A DNA stretch of 56,431 nt from Flavonifractor sp. An100 (GTDB lineage: Bacteria; Bacillota; Clostridia; Oscillospirales; Oscillospiraceae): assembly GCF_002161175.1 (NCBI RefSeq), contig NZ_NFMA01000021.1, positions 1-56,431 of the forward strand, given 5' to 3'. A model generated the notes under the pieces. It was given only the letters and a program-made list of their open reading frames with translations, searched no databases and was not told the origin of the DNA. The position numbers and the translations under genes are program-made. Shown piece by piece: positions 39,655 to 50,026 of the stretch (position 1 is its first letter; each line of letters begins with the position of its first letter).

Positions 39655-40551
39655 ATGGAGAAAGGGACGGTTCGGCTGCTGGGGATCGGAGACAATGTCA
39701 GCGATCAGTATGTACATAAAAATACCATGTATCCCGGGGGACAGGCCCTGAATGTCGCGGTTTTTTCCAGAATGCAGGGAGCGCAGACAGGATTTCTGGG
39801 CGCCTTTGGAAGCGACGCACCGGCGGAGCATATTCAGCAGGTCCTCCGGGAGCTGGGTGTGGACACCTCACGCTGCCGCCATTACGCGGGAGAGAACGGG
39901 GCGGCTCGGGTCACTTTGCAGGACGGAGATCGGGTCTTTTTGGGCAGCAACAAGGGCGGCGTACTCCGGCTTCAGCCTCTGCGGCTGAAGGGCGAGGATC
40001 TGACCTATATCGGCTCCTATCACGTGGTCCACACCTCGAATAACAGCTACCTGGACGGGGAACTGGAGAAGATAAAAGAGACCGGCGTACTGCTGTCCTA
40101 TGACTTTTCCTTGCAGTGGAAGGACGAGGCGCGGCTGAAACGGGTGGCGGCCCTGACCGATTTGGCGTTTCTCTCCTGTTCGGAGCTGGATGACAGGGCG
40201 GCAAGGGCGCTGATGGAGCAAATTTGCAGTCTGGGCTGCGGCCTGGCGGTAGCGACCCGAGGAGCTCAGGGCGCTCTGCTCTATGACGGGAAGGAATTTT
40301 ACACCCAGCCCAGCGACTATGTGGAGCCGGTGGACACCATGGGGGCGGGGGATGCCTTTGCCTCGGCCATTCTGGTCCATCTGACGCCGGACTGGAGGGC
40401 GAGGGGCAGCGTACCGGAGCCGGAGACGATCCGGGCCGCAGCAGCTGCGGCCGCCCGGTTTTCCGCTCAGAGATGCCTGGAGCCCGGGGCCTTCGGCCAT
40501 GGGCGTCCGATTCCGGAGGGATATCAGATGCACATTGTCACCACCCCCTGA
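39655..40551 (+). CDS. frlD: PfkB-family kinase, FrlD-like (fructoselysine 6-kinase)
   Basis: A 298-residue sugar kinase. It starts VRLLGIGDNVSDQYVHKNTM, followed by YPGGQALNVAVFSRMQGAQT (the PfkB signature GGxAxNxA) and ends with the catalytic VDTMGAGDAFASAILVHL motif (Asp base). The N-terminal GIGDNVxDxY and HTSNNSY are features of FrlD, which phosphorylates fructoselysine at C6. GGAGGA lies 8 nt before the ATG. With the FrlB-like deglycase at the operon's far end it would form the kinase/deglycase pair. Confidence 0.8.
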   Translation: MEKGTVRLLGIGDNVSDQYVHKNTMYPGGQALNVAVFSRMQGAQTGFLGAFGSDAPAEHIQQVLRELGVDTSRCRHYAGENGAARVTLQDGDRVFLGSNKGGVLRLQPLRLKGEDLTYIGSYHVVHTSNNSYLDGELEKIKETGVLLSYDFSLQWKDEARLKRVAALTDLAFLSCSELDDRAARALMEQICSLGCGLAVATRGAQGALLYDGKEFYTQPSDYVEPVDTMGAGDAFASAILVHLTPDWRARGSVPEPETIRAAAAAAARFSAQRCLEPGAFGHGRPIPEGYQMHIVTTP

Positions 40552-40596
40552 TAAGACAGGACCAGACGGGGGTGAGTTGGAAGGGAGGAAGCGGAT

Positions 40597-41589
40597 TTGA
40601 AGGAACCTTTGCTGCAGGTACAGGATATTCGGATGGTATTCCGCAACAAAAAGCAGGAATTCGCCGCGGTAGACGGACTGTCGTTCCAGGTGGAGCGGGG
40701 AGAGATCCTGGGTATCGTGGGCGAGAGCGGAAGCGGAAAGACCATGGCGTCCCTATCCATTATGGGCCTGCTGCCGGAGCAGGGCGCGATCGCCTCCGGC
40801 AGCATCAAGTACCAGGGAAGAGAGCTGGTTGGCCTGAGCGACGCGGAGATGTGCAAGATCCGGGGGAAAGAGATCTCCATGATTTTTCAGGAGCCCATCA
40901 TGTCGTTGGATCAAGTGTTCACCGTGGGCAACCAGTTGATGGAGGGCATCCTGACCCACGAGAAAATGAGCCGGGAGGAGGCTCAAAAGCGGGCGCTGGA
41001 GATGTTGAACCTGGTTGGTATCCCCAGCCCGGAGCGGGTGTTCCACTCCTATCCCTTTGAACTGTCCGGCGGCATGTGCCAGCGGGTCATGATCGCCATT
41101 GCGCTAAGCTGCAACCCCACATTGCTCATTGCAGACGAGCCCACAACCGCTCTGGACGTGACCGTACAGGCTCAGATTATGGATCTGCTGAAGAAAAGCC
41201 GGGATAAGTTCAATATCGGCATTATCCTGATCACCCACGATCTGGATGTGGTAAAAGACATGGCGGACCGGATTATCGTCATGTACGGCGGCAACATGAT
41301 GGAGAGCGCAACCCGGGAACAGCTGTTCTCCAATCCCGCCCACCCCTATACCCGGGGCCTGCTTCGGGCCATTCCCAGGCTGGATACCGGGGATGAGCGG
41401 CTGTTCAACATCGAGGGAACGGTGCCGGACATCCGGAATATGCCGGCTGGCTGCCACTTCTGCACCCGCTGCTGGAATGCCCAGGAGCGGTGCAAAACGC
41501 AGCGGCCCCAGTTGGTGGAGATAGAGTCCGGGCACTTTGTGGCATGCCATCTGGCGGCGGAAGGCCGAAAGGAGGGAGAGGCGGTTTGA
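40597..41589 (+). CDS. Opp/Dpp-type ABC ATPase (OppD-like)
   Basis: A 330-residue ATPase of a peptide-type importer. Walker A is GESGSGKT, the signature ELSGGMCQR, and Walker [13 protein letters not shown]. The C-terminal oligopeptide-transport domain has Cys residues in [17 protein letters not shown] that bind an Fe-S cluster or metal in OppD/OppF. TTG at 40597 is the start with GGAGG upstream. It overlaps the next ATPase gene by TTGA. Confidence 0.85.
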   Translation: MKEPLLQVQDIRMVFRNKKQEFAAVDGLSFQVERGEILGIVGESGSGKTMASLSIMGLLPEQGAIASGSIKYQGRELVGLSDAEMCKIRGKEISMIFQEPIMSLDQVFTVGNQLMEGILTHEKMSREEAQKRALEMLNLVGIPSPERVFHSYPFELSGGMCQRVMIAIALSCNPTLLIADEPTTALDVTVQAQIMDLLKKSRDKFNIGIILITHDLDVVKDMADRIIVMYGGNMMESATREQLFSNPAHPYTRGLLRAIPRLDTGDERLFNIEGTVPDIRNMPAGCHFCTRCWNAQERCKTQRPQLVEIESGHFVACHLAAEGRKEGEAV

Positions 41590-42554
41590 GCGAACCATTG
41601 CTGGAGGTGCGAAACCTCAAAAAGTATTTTCCTGTTCAGCACGGCATGTTTTCCAGCGGAAAAGGATTCGTCCACGCGGTGGATGGGGTGTCTCTTACCG
41701 TGGAGAAGGGGGAGACATTCGGCCTGGTGGGGGAGAGCGGCTGCGGGAAAAGCTCGCTGTCCCGGGTGATCCTGGGGCTGGTCAAGCGGGACTCCGGGGA
41801 CATCCTTTACAAGGGACAGGATGTGAGGACGCTCAGCCGGAGCGAACGGGCCAAGCTGCGTATGGTCTTCCAAAATCCCTTTGCCTCCCTGAATCCAAAG
41901 GAGCGGGTATTTGACATCATTGCGGAGCCCTACCGCATTGCCGGAGGGTTCTCCCATACCCAGATCCAGGAGGAGGTCCTCAAGCTGATGGATCTGGTGG
42001 GGCTGAGCCGGGGCTATGCCACCCGCTATCCCCACGAGTTTTCCGGCGGCCAGCGGCAGCGCATCGGCATTGCCCGCGCGCTGGCCATGAATCCGGAATT
42101 CATTGTCTGTGACGAGCCGGTGTCCGCTCTGGATGTGTCCATTCAGGCCCAGATTTTGAATCTGCTCCGGGACATTCAGAAGGAGCTGGGGCTGACCTAC
42201 GTGTTTATTTCCCACAACCTGGGCGTGGTGAAGTACATATCCGACCGCATTGCCGTGATGTATCTGGGGAAAATCATTGAGGTGTCCGAGGCCAAGGATT
42301 TGTATGCCTCGCCCGCCCATCCCTATACCCAGGCATTGCTCTCCGCCATCCCCGGGGCGGTGGAGTATCTGCACATTGACCGGGTGCTGCTGCAGGGAGA
42401 CATTCCCAGCCCGGTGAATCCGCCGGCGGGATGCCGGTTCTGCACTCGCTGCCCCTATGCCCAGGAGCGCTGTGCCACAGTGGAGCCGGAGATGCGGCAG
42501 GTGGGCGAGGGACATTACGCCGCCTGCCACCTGGTGGGAAAGGAGGCGGAGTGA
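41586..42554 (+). CDS. Opp/Dpp-type ABC ATPase (OppF-like)
   Basis: A 322-residue ATPase. Walker A is GESGCGKS, the signature EFSGGQRQR, Walker B FIVCDEPVSALD, and the C-terminal Cys cluster PAGCRFCTRCPYAQERC. It starts with TTG overlapping the oppD-like stop. The segment KYFPVQHGMFSSGKGFVHAV is the usual OppF N-terminus. It pairs with the OppD-like subunit to power import. Confidence 0.85.
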   Translation: MSEPLLEVRNLKKYFPVQHGMFSSGKGFVHAVDGVSLTVEKGETFGLVGESGCGKSSLSRVILGLVKRDSGDILYKGQDVRTLSRSERAKLRMVFQNPFASLNPKERVFDIIAEPYRIAGGFSHTQIQEEVLKLMDLVGLSRGYATRYPHEFSGGQRQRIGIARALAMNPEFIVCDEPVSALDVSIQAQILNLLRDIQKELGLTYVFISHNLGVVKYISDRIAVMYLGKIIEVSEAKDLYASPAHPYTQALLSAIPGAVEYLHIDRVLLQGDIPSPVNPPAGCRFCTRCPYAQERCATVEPEMRQVGEGHYAACHLVGKEAE

Positions 42555-43501
42555 TGGCCAAGTTTTTTGTCAAACGGATTTTGACCGCCGTCGTACAGAT
42601 CTTTGTTGTCACCACCATTGTGTTCTTCGCCCTGCAGATGATGCCGGGCGACCCGGTGCTGATGATGCTCAGCCGGGACGGGTCGGCGGTGAATCAAGAG
42701 GCCTATGACGCTTTGGAGGCGGAGCTTGGTCTGGACCAGCCGGTGATGACCCAATATTTCGATTGGATCACCGATCTGCTTCACGGCGATCTGGGACAGT
42801 CGTACAGTGAAAAACGCCCGGTGGTGGAGGCGATCCAGGACCGTCTGCCCCGGACGCTGGAGCTGGCGGCGGCTGCGATGGTGCTGGCCTGTGTCATCGG
42901 CATTCCCCTGGGAATCATTTCGGCGGTGCGCCGGGGCGGATTTGTGGATTTGGGACTGACCCTTCTCTCCTCCCTGGGCAATTCCGTCCCCGTATTTGTC
43001 ATGGGCTACCTTCTGGTGCTGATTTTTGCCCTGACCCTTGGGGTGCTTCCCTCCAGCGGTTATGTGCCGGTGGCCAGAGGGATGACGAAACATCTGCTGC
43101 GGCTGGTGCTTCCGGCGGTGGCGCTGGCCTTCGGCGTAGCCTCTTCCATCCTGCGGATGACCCGTTCCAGCATGCTGGAGTCCCTTGGCAGCGAGTCGGT
43201 GCGGCCCCTGCGGGCCAAGGGCCTGTCCAAACGGAAAGTGTATCTGAAGCATGTGATGCGCAATATGCTCATCCCTGTTGTCACCATAATCGGCCTGCAG
43301 CTGGGCAACCTGATTGCCGGCACCGTGCTGTGTGAAGCGGTATTCAACTGGCCCGGCATTGCCACCCTTCTGGTGAACGCCATCGGAGACCGTGACTATC
43401 CGCTGATTCAGGGCTGTATGCTGATCCTGTCCGCAATTTTCATTTTGACCAACATGGTGGTGGATATGCTGTATGGAATGTTGGATCCACGGGCGCGCTA
43501 G
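42554..43501 (+). CDS. Opp/Dpp-type ABC permease (OppB/DppB-like)
   Basis: A 315-residue permease with six membrane helices. It starts MAKFFVKRILTAVVQIFVVT. The EAA loop is seen near residues 215-235 (EAVRPLRAKGLSKRKVYLKH-like segment) and the family LGTVLCEAVFNWPGIATLLV follows. GGAGG lies 4 nt before the ATG. Its start overlaps the OppF-like stop. Confidence 0.85.
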   Translation: MAKFFVKRILTAVVQIFVVTTIVFFALQMMPGDPVLMMLSRDGSAVNQEAYDALEAELGLDQPVMTQYFDWITDLLHGDLGQSYSEKRPVVEAIQDRLPRTLELAAAAMVLACVIGIPLGIISAVRRGGFVDLGLTLLSSLGNSVPVFVMGYLLVLIFALTLGVLPSSGYVPVARGMTKHLLRLVLPAVALAFGVASSILRMTRSSMLESLGSESVRPLRAKGLSKRKVYLKHVMRNMLIPVVTIIGLQLGNLIAGTVLCEAVFNWPGIATLLVNAIGDRDYPLIQGCMLILSAIFILTNMVVDMLYGMLDPRAR

Positions 43502-43513
43502 GGGGATGAAAAA

Positions 43514-44347
43514 ATGAACGTATTGAAACAATGCATCCGGAATAAAAAGTTTCTGCTCAGCGCCATCATCCTGGTGCCCCTGCTGTTCGTCGCCCTGTTC
43601 GGGAATTTCCTGATCAGCCACGACCCGCTGGAGATCCACTATACCCAGACGCTGGAAGCCCCCTCCGCCGAATATCCCATGGGGACGGACGAATATGGCC
43701 GCTGCATTGCCTGCCGGCTGATTGTGGGTTTGCAGCCCACCATGATCGTGGCGTTTGGCGGAACGGTGATTGCCATGGTGGCCGGGTCCCTGCTGGGACT
43801 GCTGGCCGGCTATATCAAGGACGCATGGGGCAATGCCATCATGCGTGTGGTGGACATCATCCTCTGCTTCCCCTCCATCCTGCTGGCTATGCTGGTGGTA
43901 GGCTTTTGGGGCTCGGGCATGTTCAATCTGGTTATCGTGGTGGGGATCCTATATACCCCTCACTTCTGCCGTATCGCCTACTCCTCCACCCGAAAGCTGC
44001 GGCGGGTGGAGTATGTGGAAAGCCAGCAGCTGCTGGGCGCCAGCACCTTCCGCATCCTGGTAAAGACCCTGCTGCCCAACATCGTCTCCTCTCTCATTAT
44101 CCAGTTCAGCCTGACTGTGTCCAGCGGCATCCTGCTGGAAAGCGGACTGAGCTTCCTGGGACTGGGCGTGGAACCGCCCAATCCCTCCTGGGGCCAGATG
44201 ATTGGCGACGCCCGGGCCTACATCGCCACAAACGGGCAGTACATGTTCTGGCCTTCCCTGTTTTTGTGCCTGACCATTTTGTCCACCAACCTGATGGGCG
44301 ACGCCCTGCGGGATGTGCTGGACCCCAAGCTGAAGAAGAGCTTTTGA
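43514..44347 (+). CDS. Opp/Dpp-type ABC permease (OppC/DppC-like)
   Basis: A 277-residue permease. The N-terminal cytoplasmic segment and first helix (FLLSAIILVPLLFVALFGNF) are followed by the family's YPMGTDEYGRCI motif and the EAA loop ESQQLLGASTFRILVKTLLP. It ends LGDALRDVLDPKLKK-like (MGDALRDVLDPKLKK). With the OppB-like subunit it forms the channel. Confidence 0.85.
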   Translation: MNVLKQCIRNKKFLLSAIILVPLLFVALFGNFLISHDPLEIHYTQTLEAPSAEYPMGTDEYGRCIACRLIVGLQPTMIVAFGGTVIAMVAGSLLGLLAGYIKDAWGNAIMRVVDIILCFPSILLAMLVVGFWGSGMFNLVIVVGILYTPHFCRIAYSSTRKLRRVEYVESQQLLGASTFRILVKTLLPNIVSSLIIQFSLTVSSGILLESGLSFLGLGVEPPNPSWGQMIGDARAYIATNGQYMFWPSLFLCLTILSTNLMGDALRDVLDPKLKKSF

Positions 44348-44422
44348 GGCATCCTGATCCAAGGATTCTGCGGCCGGCGCCCCCGGCTCTCGGAATAAGC
44401 ATCTGAATAAGGAGGAAACACA

Positions 44423-46033
44423 ATGAAAGCAAAAAGACTGATCAGCATCTGCCTGAGCCTTGCGTTGTCCCTGGGCCTGCTGGCCGGTTGCGGCGGCGGA
44501 GACAGTACGAGCAGCTCCCAGCCCTCCGGCAGCGGAAGTTTGGAGGAAGTGGAGCCCACCGGCACCTCTGACACTCTGCTTATCGGCACCAGCGTGGAGC
44601 CCGCCACTCTGGACCCCCACATTCACTCCAATGTTTCCACCCGCTTCCTGCTCCAGAACGTGTACCGCGGACTGGTGGGGTACAATCTGGACGGCGAGAT
44701 TGAGTGCGAGGTGGCCGACCACTACACCGTCTCCGATGACAACCTGACCTACACCTTCGTGCTGAAGGACGGCGTCACCTTCCATGACGGGTCCGCGGTT
44801 ACCGCAGAGGACGTGAAGTACAGCTTTGACCGCATCATGGCCGATGACAGCACGGCTACTTACAAGTCCTACTTCACCGACGCCGGTGTCACCGTCAATG
44901 TGGTGGACGAGAGCACCGTGGAGTTCGTGTTGCCTGAGCCCTGCGCCCCCTTCCTGGAGTACCTGAGCCTGCCTGAGAGCGCCATCATCAGCAAGGCCTG
45001 GATGGAGGCCGGCAACGATATCGCCACCTCCGCCATGGGCTGCGGCCCCTATCAGCTGGTCAGCTGGGACCGGGGCCTCCAGATCGACGTGGAGGGCTAT
45101 GACGGCTACTATAAGGAGGGCCTGCCCAAGACCAAGAACGTCAGCTTTATTTTCTATCTGGACGAGACCACCCGGAACAACGCCCTGATCAGCGGCGAGG
45201 TGGATCTGATCGACTATGTCAGCGCCACCGGCGTGACCCAGTTTGAGGGCAACTCGGACGTGACCGTGTACAGCCGCCAGGGCGCCTTCATGATGCTGGA
45301 GTTCAACTGCAAAGAGGGCAGCCCCTTCGCCGATTACCGGGTGCGTCAGGCTGTGGCCTATGCCATCAACCGCGAAGCCGTCATTCAGACCGCCTTCAAC
45401 GACCGCGGCACCGCCCTGTATGGCTTCCCCACCATTGCGGGACAGCAGGGCTACAACGGCGAATTTGATAACTACTTCAGCCGCGATCTGGAGAAGGCCA
45501 AAGAGCTGCTGGCCGAGGCCGGCTATCCCGACGGCTTCAGCTGCAACATCCTGGCCACCAGCGACTACTCCTTCCACGAGCAGACCGCCCTGGTGGTGGC
45601 CGACGCTCTGAGCGAGATCGGCATCCAGGTGACGGCGGATCTGCCCGACTGGGCCACCCGCATTGAGCGCAGCAACACCGGTGACTACGACATGATTGTC
45701 TGCGGCACCATCGGCAAGATCCTGGATATGGACTGGACCTCCATCTTCTATCAGAGCGGCGATGTCCGTATGGATGCTTCCCCCTACTTTGCCGATGAGG
45801 AGATCGACCGGCTGCTGTACGAGGGACGTACCATCCTGGACGAGACCGCGCGCAACGAGATCTATCAGCAGCTGCGTGAGCGGGCCCTGGAGCTGTCTCC
45901 CCTGGTGTTTATCTGCTACCGGGAGCAGGCCTTCGTGTCCGGCAACTATGTGGAGAACTTTGACTTCCTCTCCGGAGTTCTGAGCCAGCAGGCCGGAATC
46001 TGCCTGGAGCAGGTCGTGGTGAACGAGCACTAA
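44423..46033 (+). CDS. Peptide/Amadori-binding lipoprotein (SBP family 5)
   Basis: A 536-residue extracellular solute-binding protein. It has a lipoprotein signal with LLAGC (residues ~18-22) and a Ser/Gly linker, then the family-5 fold: DTLLIGTSVEPATLDPHIHS, FRLSYNQNVYRGLV-like region, and FHDGSAVTAEDVKYSFDRIM. It binds the imported substrate for the OppBCDF-like transporter and dictates specificity. Preferred codons are strongly GC-ending, suggesting high expression. Confidence 0.9.
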   Translation: MKAKRLISICLSLALSLGLLAGCGGGDSTSSSQPSGSGSLEEVEPTGTSDTLLIGTSVEPATLDPHIHSNVSTRFLLQNVYRGLVGYNLDGEIECEVADHYTVSDDNLTYTFVLKDGVTFHDGSAVTAEDVKYSFDRIMADDSTATYKSYFTDAGVTVNVVDESTVEFVLPEPCAPFLEYLSLPESAIISKAWMEAGNDIATSAMGCGPYQLVSWDRGLQIDVEGYDGYYKEGLPKTKNVSFIFYLDETTRNNALISGEVDLIDYVSATGVTQFEGNSDVTVYSRQGAFMMLEFNCKEGSPFADYRVRQAVAYAINREAVIQTAFNDRGTALYGFPTIAGQQGYNGEFDNYFSRDLEKAKELLAEAGYPDGFSCNILATSDYSFHEQTALVVADALSEIGIQVTADLPDWATRIERSNTGDYDMIVCGTIGKILDMDWTSIFYQSGDVRMDASPYFADEEIDRLLYEGRTILDETARNEIYQQLRERALELSPLVFICYREQAFVSGNYVENFDFLSGVLSQQAGICLEQVVVNEH

Positions 46034-46050
46034 GATCCATCCCAACCAAG

Positions 46051-46088
46051 GCCGATGCCACGGATGCCGTTGGCGCCGTGGCATCGGC
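46051..46088. promoter_or_regulatory. Intercistronic hairpin after binding-protein gene
   Basis: GCCGATGCCACGG (46051-46063) pairs perfectly with CCGTGGCATCGGC (46076-46088) and is followed by AAAAAG, not T. It is likely an mRNA-stabilising hairpin that favours binding-protein expression over downstream genes. Confidence 0.6.
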
Positions 46089-46202
46089 AAAAAGAAGAGT
46101 GAGGCGGCGTCTTGTGCGCCAACTGGGCGCCCCGGAACCCGTGAGGGGGACTGAAACGTCCGGAGAGGACAACACTCCAAATTGTACGATGAGGTGAAAC
46201 AT

Positions 46203-48263
46203 ATGGCTTACATGATTGGCGTAGATGTTGGAGGCACCTTTACGGATTTCTCCGTATTTGACCAGAAGAGCGGCGAGCTGTTCCACCACAAGGACAGCTC
46301 CACCCCCTCCGACCCCTCCAAGGCGATTATTCAGGGCGTTCTGGCGGTGCTGGCCATGAAAAAGGCGGAGGCGGCCTCCGTCAGCTATCTGGCCCATGGC
46401 ACCACCGTGGGAACCAATGCTCTGATCGAAAAGAAGGGGGCCCGGCTGGGCCTGATCACCACCAAGGGATTCAAGGACCTGATGGAGATCGGCAACCAGC
46501 GCCGCCCGTCTCTGTATAACCTGCAGGCCCAGAAGCCCTATCCGCTGATCCCCTCGGGGTTCAACTGCACGGTGACGGAGCGGATCCGCTATGACGGCAC
46601 GGTGGATACTCCTCTGGACGAGGAAGAGACCCGCCGGGTGGTCCGCTATCTGAAGGAGCAGAAGGTGGCCGCCATTGCCGTGTGCACCCTGTTCTCTTTC
46701 GTCAATCCGGTCCACGAGCTGCGCATTGAGGAGATCATCAAAGAGGAGTTTCCCGAAGCCTACGTCACCATCTCCAGCAAACTGGTGCCTGAGTTCCGGG
46801 AGTACAGCCGCATGAGCACCACGGTGCTCAACAGCTACCTGGGCCCGGTGATGAAGAAGTATGTGAACAACTTCCGGGACTCGGTAGAGGGCATCGGCAT
46901 CCAGGTGGAGCCCTATGTCACCCAGTCCAACGGTTCCATCATCTCCATCAAGGAGACGGTGGACTGCCCCATCAAGACCGCTGTGTCCGGCCCCTCCGCG
47001 GGCGTCATCGCTGCGGCCTTTATCGGCAAGCAGTGCAATGCGGACAAGATCATTACCTTTGATATGGGCGGCACCAGCGCGGACATCTCCCTGATTGAGA
47101 ACTTCACGCCTCAGGTGTCCAACGAGCGGGAGGTAGAGGGCTACCCCGCCCGCATTCCCATGATCAATATCATCACCATCGGCGCCGGCGGCGGCTCCAT
47201 TGCCAAAATTGACGATGGCGGCGCCCTGAAGGTCGGCCCCAAGAGCGCCGGCGCCACGCCGGGCCCAGCCTGCTACATGCGGGGCGGGGAGAACCCCTGC
47301 GTCACGGACGCCAACATCGTTCTGGGCAAGCTGAACCAGAAAAAGATCCTGGGCGGACGCATGGACGTGGATATCGAGCTGGCCAAGCAGGCCATTCAGA
47401 CCAAGATCTGCGACAAGTCCGACCTGAACCTGCAGCAGGCGGCCAACGGTATCATCACCGTGGTCAACTCCAACATGGTCCGCGCTATCCGTAGCGTCTC
47501 GGTGGAAAAGGGCTATGACGTCCGGGAGTTTAGCCTGATGGCCTTCGGCGGCGCCGGTCCCCTCCACGCCTGCGAGGTGGCCAAGGAGCTGGGGATGAAG
47601 GAGGTCCTGATCCCGCCCCACCCCGGCACCCTGTGCAGCCTTGGCCTGTTGCTGGCCGATACCAAGTTTGACCTGTCCCGGACCATGGTGCTCAATGCCG
47701 TTCCCGAAAATGTGCCGGAGATGGCCAGACAGTTCCAGAGCATGACGGAGCAGGGCAACGAACTGCTGGACAAGGAGGGTGTCCTTGGAGAGCGGCGGCA
47801 GTTTGAATACTTCCTGGATATGCGCTACCTGCGTCAGAACTTTGAAATCAGCATCCAGGTACCCACCGGCGAGATGACCGAGGAGATCCTGAAGAAGGTG
47901 CTGGCCTATTTCCACGCCGAGCACAAACGCAGCTATGGTTACTGCAAGGAGGATGCCGTGGTCCAGGTGGTCAACTACCGGGTGTCCGCCATCGGTATCA
48001 TTGACAAGCCGGAGCTGACGCCTGAGCCCCTGCGGCCCGATGCGGATCTGCCCGAACCCATCGCCTACCGGCAGGTGCTGTTCCAGGGCCAGAACTACTA
48101 TGTGAAGACTCCGGTGTACCAGCGGGAGAGCTTCGTGCCCGGCCAGGCCATTCCGGGTCCCTGCATCTGCGAGCAGATGGACACCACCCTGGTGGTGCCG
48201 ACGGGCTGGACGATCCATGTGGACGGTTATCACAATCTGAAGATCCATGACGAGGAGAAGTAA
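46203..48263 (+). CDS. Hydantoinase/5-oxoprolinase subunit A
   Basis: A 686-residue ATP-dependent lactamase-like subunit. It starts MAYMIGVDVGGTFTDFSVFD, the ASKHA phosphate-binding motif, with AHGTTVGTNALIEKKGARLG next. The central MGGTSADISLI and GAGGGSIAKIDD, and C-terminal AFGGAGPLHAC are the HyuA/OXP signature. N-methylhydantoinase and 5-oxoprolinase couple ATP hydrolysis to opening of a five-membered ring amide. The exact substrate cannot be read from sequence. It forms a pair with the subunit B gene 1 nt downstream. Confidence 0.85.
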   Translation: MAYMIGVDVGGTFTDFSVFDQKSGELFHHKDSSTPSDPSKAIIQGVLAVLAMKKAEAASVSYLAHGTTVGTNALIEKKGARLGLITTKGFKDLMEIGNQRRPSLYNLQAQKPYPLIPSGFNCTVTERIRYDGTVDTPLDEEETRRVVRYLKEQKVAAIAVCTLFSFVNPVHELRIEEIIKEEFPEAYVTISSKLVPEFREYSRMSTTVLNSYLGPVMKKYVNNFRDSVEGIGIQVEPYVTQSNGSIISIKETVDCPIKTAVSGPSAGVIAAAFIGKQCNADKIITFDMGGTSADISLIENFTPQVSNEREVEGYPARIPMINIITIGAGGGSIAKIDDGGALKVGPKSAGATPGPACYMRGGENPCVTDANIVLGKLNQKKILGGRMDVDIELAKQAIQTKICDKSDLNLQQAANGIITVVNSNMVRAIRSVSVEKGYDVREFSLMAFGGAGPLHACEVAKELGMKEVLIPPHPGTLCSLGLLLADTKFDLSRTMVLNAVPENVPEMARQFQSMTEQGNELLDKEGVLGERRQFEYFLDMRYLRQNFEISIQVPTGEMTEEILKKVLAYFHAEHKRSYGYCKEDAVVQVVNYRVSAIGIIDKPELTPEPLRPDADLPEPIAYRQVLFQGQNYYVKTPVYQRESFVPGQAIPGPCICEQMDTTLVVPTGWTIHVDGYHNLKIHDEEK

Positions 48264-48264
48264 G

Positions 48265-50010
48265 ATGGGAAGAAAAATTGATACAGTGACCGTGGAGGTC
48301 CTCCGGAACCTGTTGATGTCCATCTCGGAAGAAACCTTCGGCATCATCGTCCGCAGCGCCTATTCCACCAACATGAAGGAGCGGCGGGATGTGTGTACCG
48401 CCGTCATCGACCCGGACGGCAACAGCGTGGCCCAGGTGGAGAGCCTGGCGGTGCTGCTGGGTTCCATGCTGGGAGTAGTCCCCAACATCTATGCCAAGTT
48501 CGGTCGGGAAAATGTAAAGCCCGGAGATATGTTCATTGCCAATGACCCCTATCACGGCGGCGGCAACCATCTGCCTGACATCGTCATCGCCGCCCCCGCC
48601 TTTGCCGGGGAGAAGCTCATCGGCTGGATCGCCAACATCGCTCACCACTCGGACATTGGCGGCAAGGTGCCCGGCTCCACCTCAGGCGATGCCGACTCCC
48701 TGTTCCAGGAGGGCATCCGGATTCCGGTGATCCGGATCCGACGGCAGGGAGAACTGGACCAGAGCGTGATGGACCTGTTGCTGGACAATACCCGCGTACC
48801 TCAGGAGCGGGAGGGCGACCTGACCGCCCAGATCTCCGCCAACCTCATCGGCGTGGAGCGGCTGCAGGAGGCTTATGCCCGCTACGGCGACACCCTGATT
48901 GACTGCATGAAGGAACTGGTGGATTACTCCGAGCGCCGGGTCCGGGCCGTGGTGTCCAGTTTGCCCGACGGCGTGTACACCTACACCGACTATGTGGACG
49001 GCTGCGGGGACAAGTATCCCGATCCCCTGCCCATCCATGTGTCCGTCACCGTAAAGGGGGACGACCTGATCTTCGACTTCACCGGAACGGCGGAGCAAAT
49101 CAAGGCCCCCATCAACGTGCCATACCCCTGTACCCAGGCCGCGGTGTTCTTTGCGGTAAAGGCCCTGATGGGCGATGATATTCCAGCCAACGAGGGAATT
49201 AACCGGGCTGTAACCCTCATTGCCCCCAAGGGCTGCATTGTCAATCCCACAGAGCCCAGCCCGGTGGGCGCCCAGATTGACTGTGAGCAGCGGATACCCG
49301 ACGCGATCTTTGGCGCGCTGGCCCCCATTTTCCCCAATGCCATTGTCACCGCCGGAAACGGAGCCTGCACCACGACCATTCTGTCCGGCGAGGGAGCCAT
49401 CGGCACAGACAGCGTCTTTATTTTCCACGAGGTCATTGCCGGCGGCGGCGGAGCCTCCCGGAACTATGACGGCCTGTCCGGTGTGCAGGTGAACATGACC
49501 AATACCTCCAACATGCCCATTGAGGCCACGGAGATGGAGTTTACCAAGATTCTGGCCCGGAAGTATGAGCTGAAGGCGGACACCGGCGGCGCCGGTGAGA
49601 TGCGCGGCGGACTGGGCATTGAGCGGGAACTGGAGATCCTCCAGGACAATGTGCTCTATACCGGCCTGGGCGACCGGCACAAGTTCCACCCCTGGGGGCT
49701 GGAGGGTGGCCAGCCCGGCGGCACCGGCGCCTTCTACCGTGTCGCGGCGGAAGACGGTTCCGTGACCCGGATGGGGCACAAGACCACCAGCCTGCCCCTG
49801 AAGAAGGGCGATGTGATCCGAGTCATCACGCCGGGAGCCGGCGGCTACGGCGATCCCCGTAAGCGTCCGGCGGAAAAGGTGCTCAAGGACGTGATTGAAG
49901 GCAAGGTGTCCGTGGAAGCGGCCAGAGACCAGTACGGTGTGGTCATCAGCCGCCAGGGCGTGGAGTTCCAGGTGGATGAGGCCGCCACCGCAGCCGCCAG
50001 GGCGGAATAA
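48265..50010 (+). CDS. Hydantoinase/5-oxoprolinase subunit B
   Basis: A 581-residue partner subunit. It starts MGRKIDTVTVEVLRNLLMSI and carries SEETFGIIVRSAYSTNMKER, FIANDPYHGGGNHLPDI and IAHHSDIGGKVPGS, the HyuB signature with metal-binding His residues. The C-terminal GLGDRHKFHPWGLEGGQPG and PGAGGYGDP are also family motifs. It begins 1 nt after subunit A, so translation is coupled. Confidence 0.85.
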   Translation: MGRKIDTVTVEVLRNLLMSISEETFGIIVRSAYSTNMKERRDVCTAVIDPDGNSVAQVESLAVLLGSMLGVVPNIYAKFGRENVKPGDMFIANDPYHGGGNHLPDIVIAAPAFAGEKLIGWIANIAHHSDIGGKVPGSTSGDADSLFQEGIRIPVIRIRRQGELDQSVMDLLLDNTRVPQEREGDLTAQISANLIGVERLQEAYARYGDTLIDCMKELVDYSERRVRAVVSSLPDGVYTYTDYVDGCGDKYPDPLPIHVSVTVKGDDLIFDFTGTAEQIKAPINVPYPCTQAAVFFAVKALMGDDIPANEGINRAVTLIAPKGCIVNPTEPSPVGAQIDCEQRIPDAIFGALAPIFPNAIVTAGNGACTTTILSGEGAIGTDSVFIFHEVIAGGGGASRNYDGLSGVQVNMTNTSNMPIEATEMEFTKILARKYELKADTGGAGEMRGGLGIERELEILQDNVLYTGLGDRHKFHPWGLEGGQPGGTGAFYRVAAEDGSVTRMGHKTTSLPLKKGDVIRVITPGAGGYGDPRKRPAEKVLKDVIEGKVSVEAARDQYGVVISRQGVEFQVDEAATAAARAE

Positions 50011-50026
50011 AAAGGAGGAACATGCA

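Noticed and set aside
43949..46180. 743-codon minus-strand frame opposite the permease and binding-protein genes
   Set aside because: Shadow frame caused by GC-ending codons of the plus-strand genes; no family resemblance.
45909..48347. 812-codon minus-strand frame opposite hydantoinase subunit A
   Set aside because: Same GC-skew artefact; the plus strand has clear HyuA motifs.
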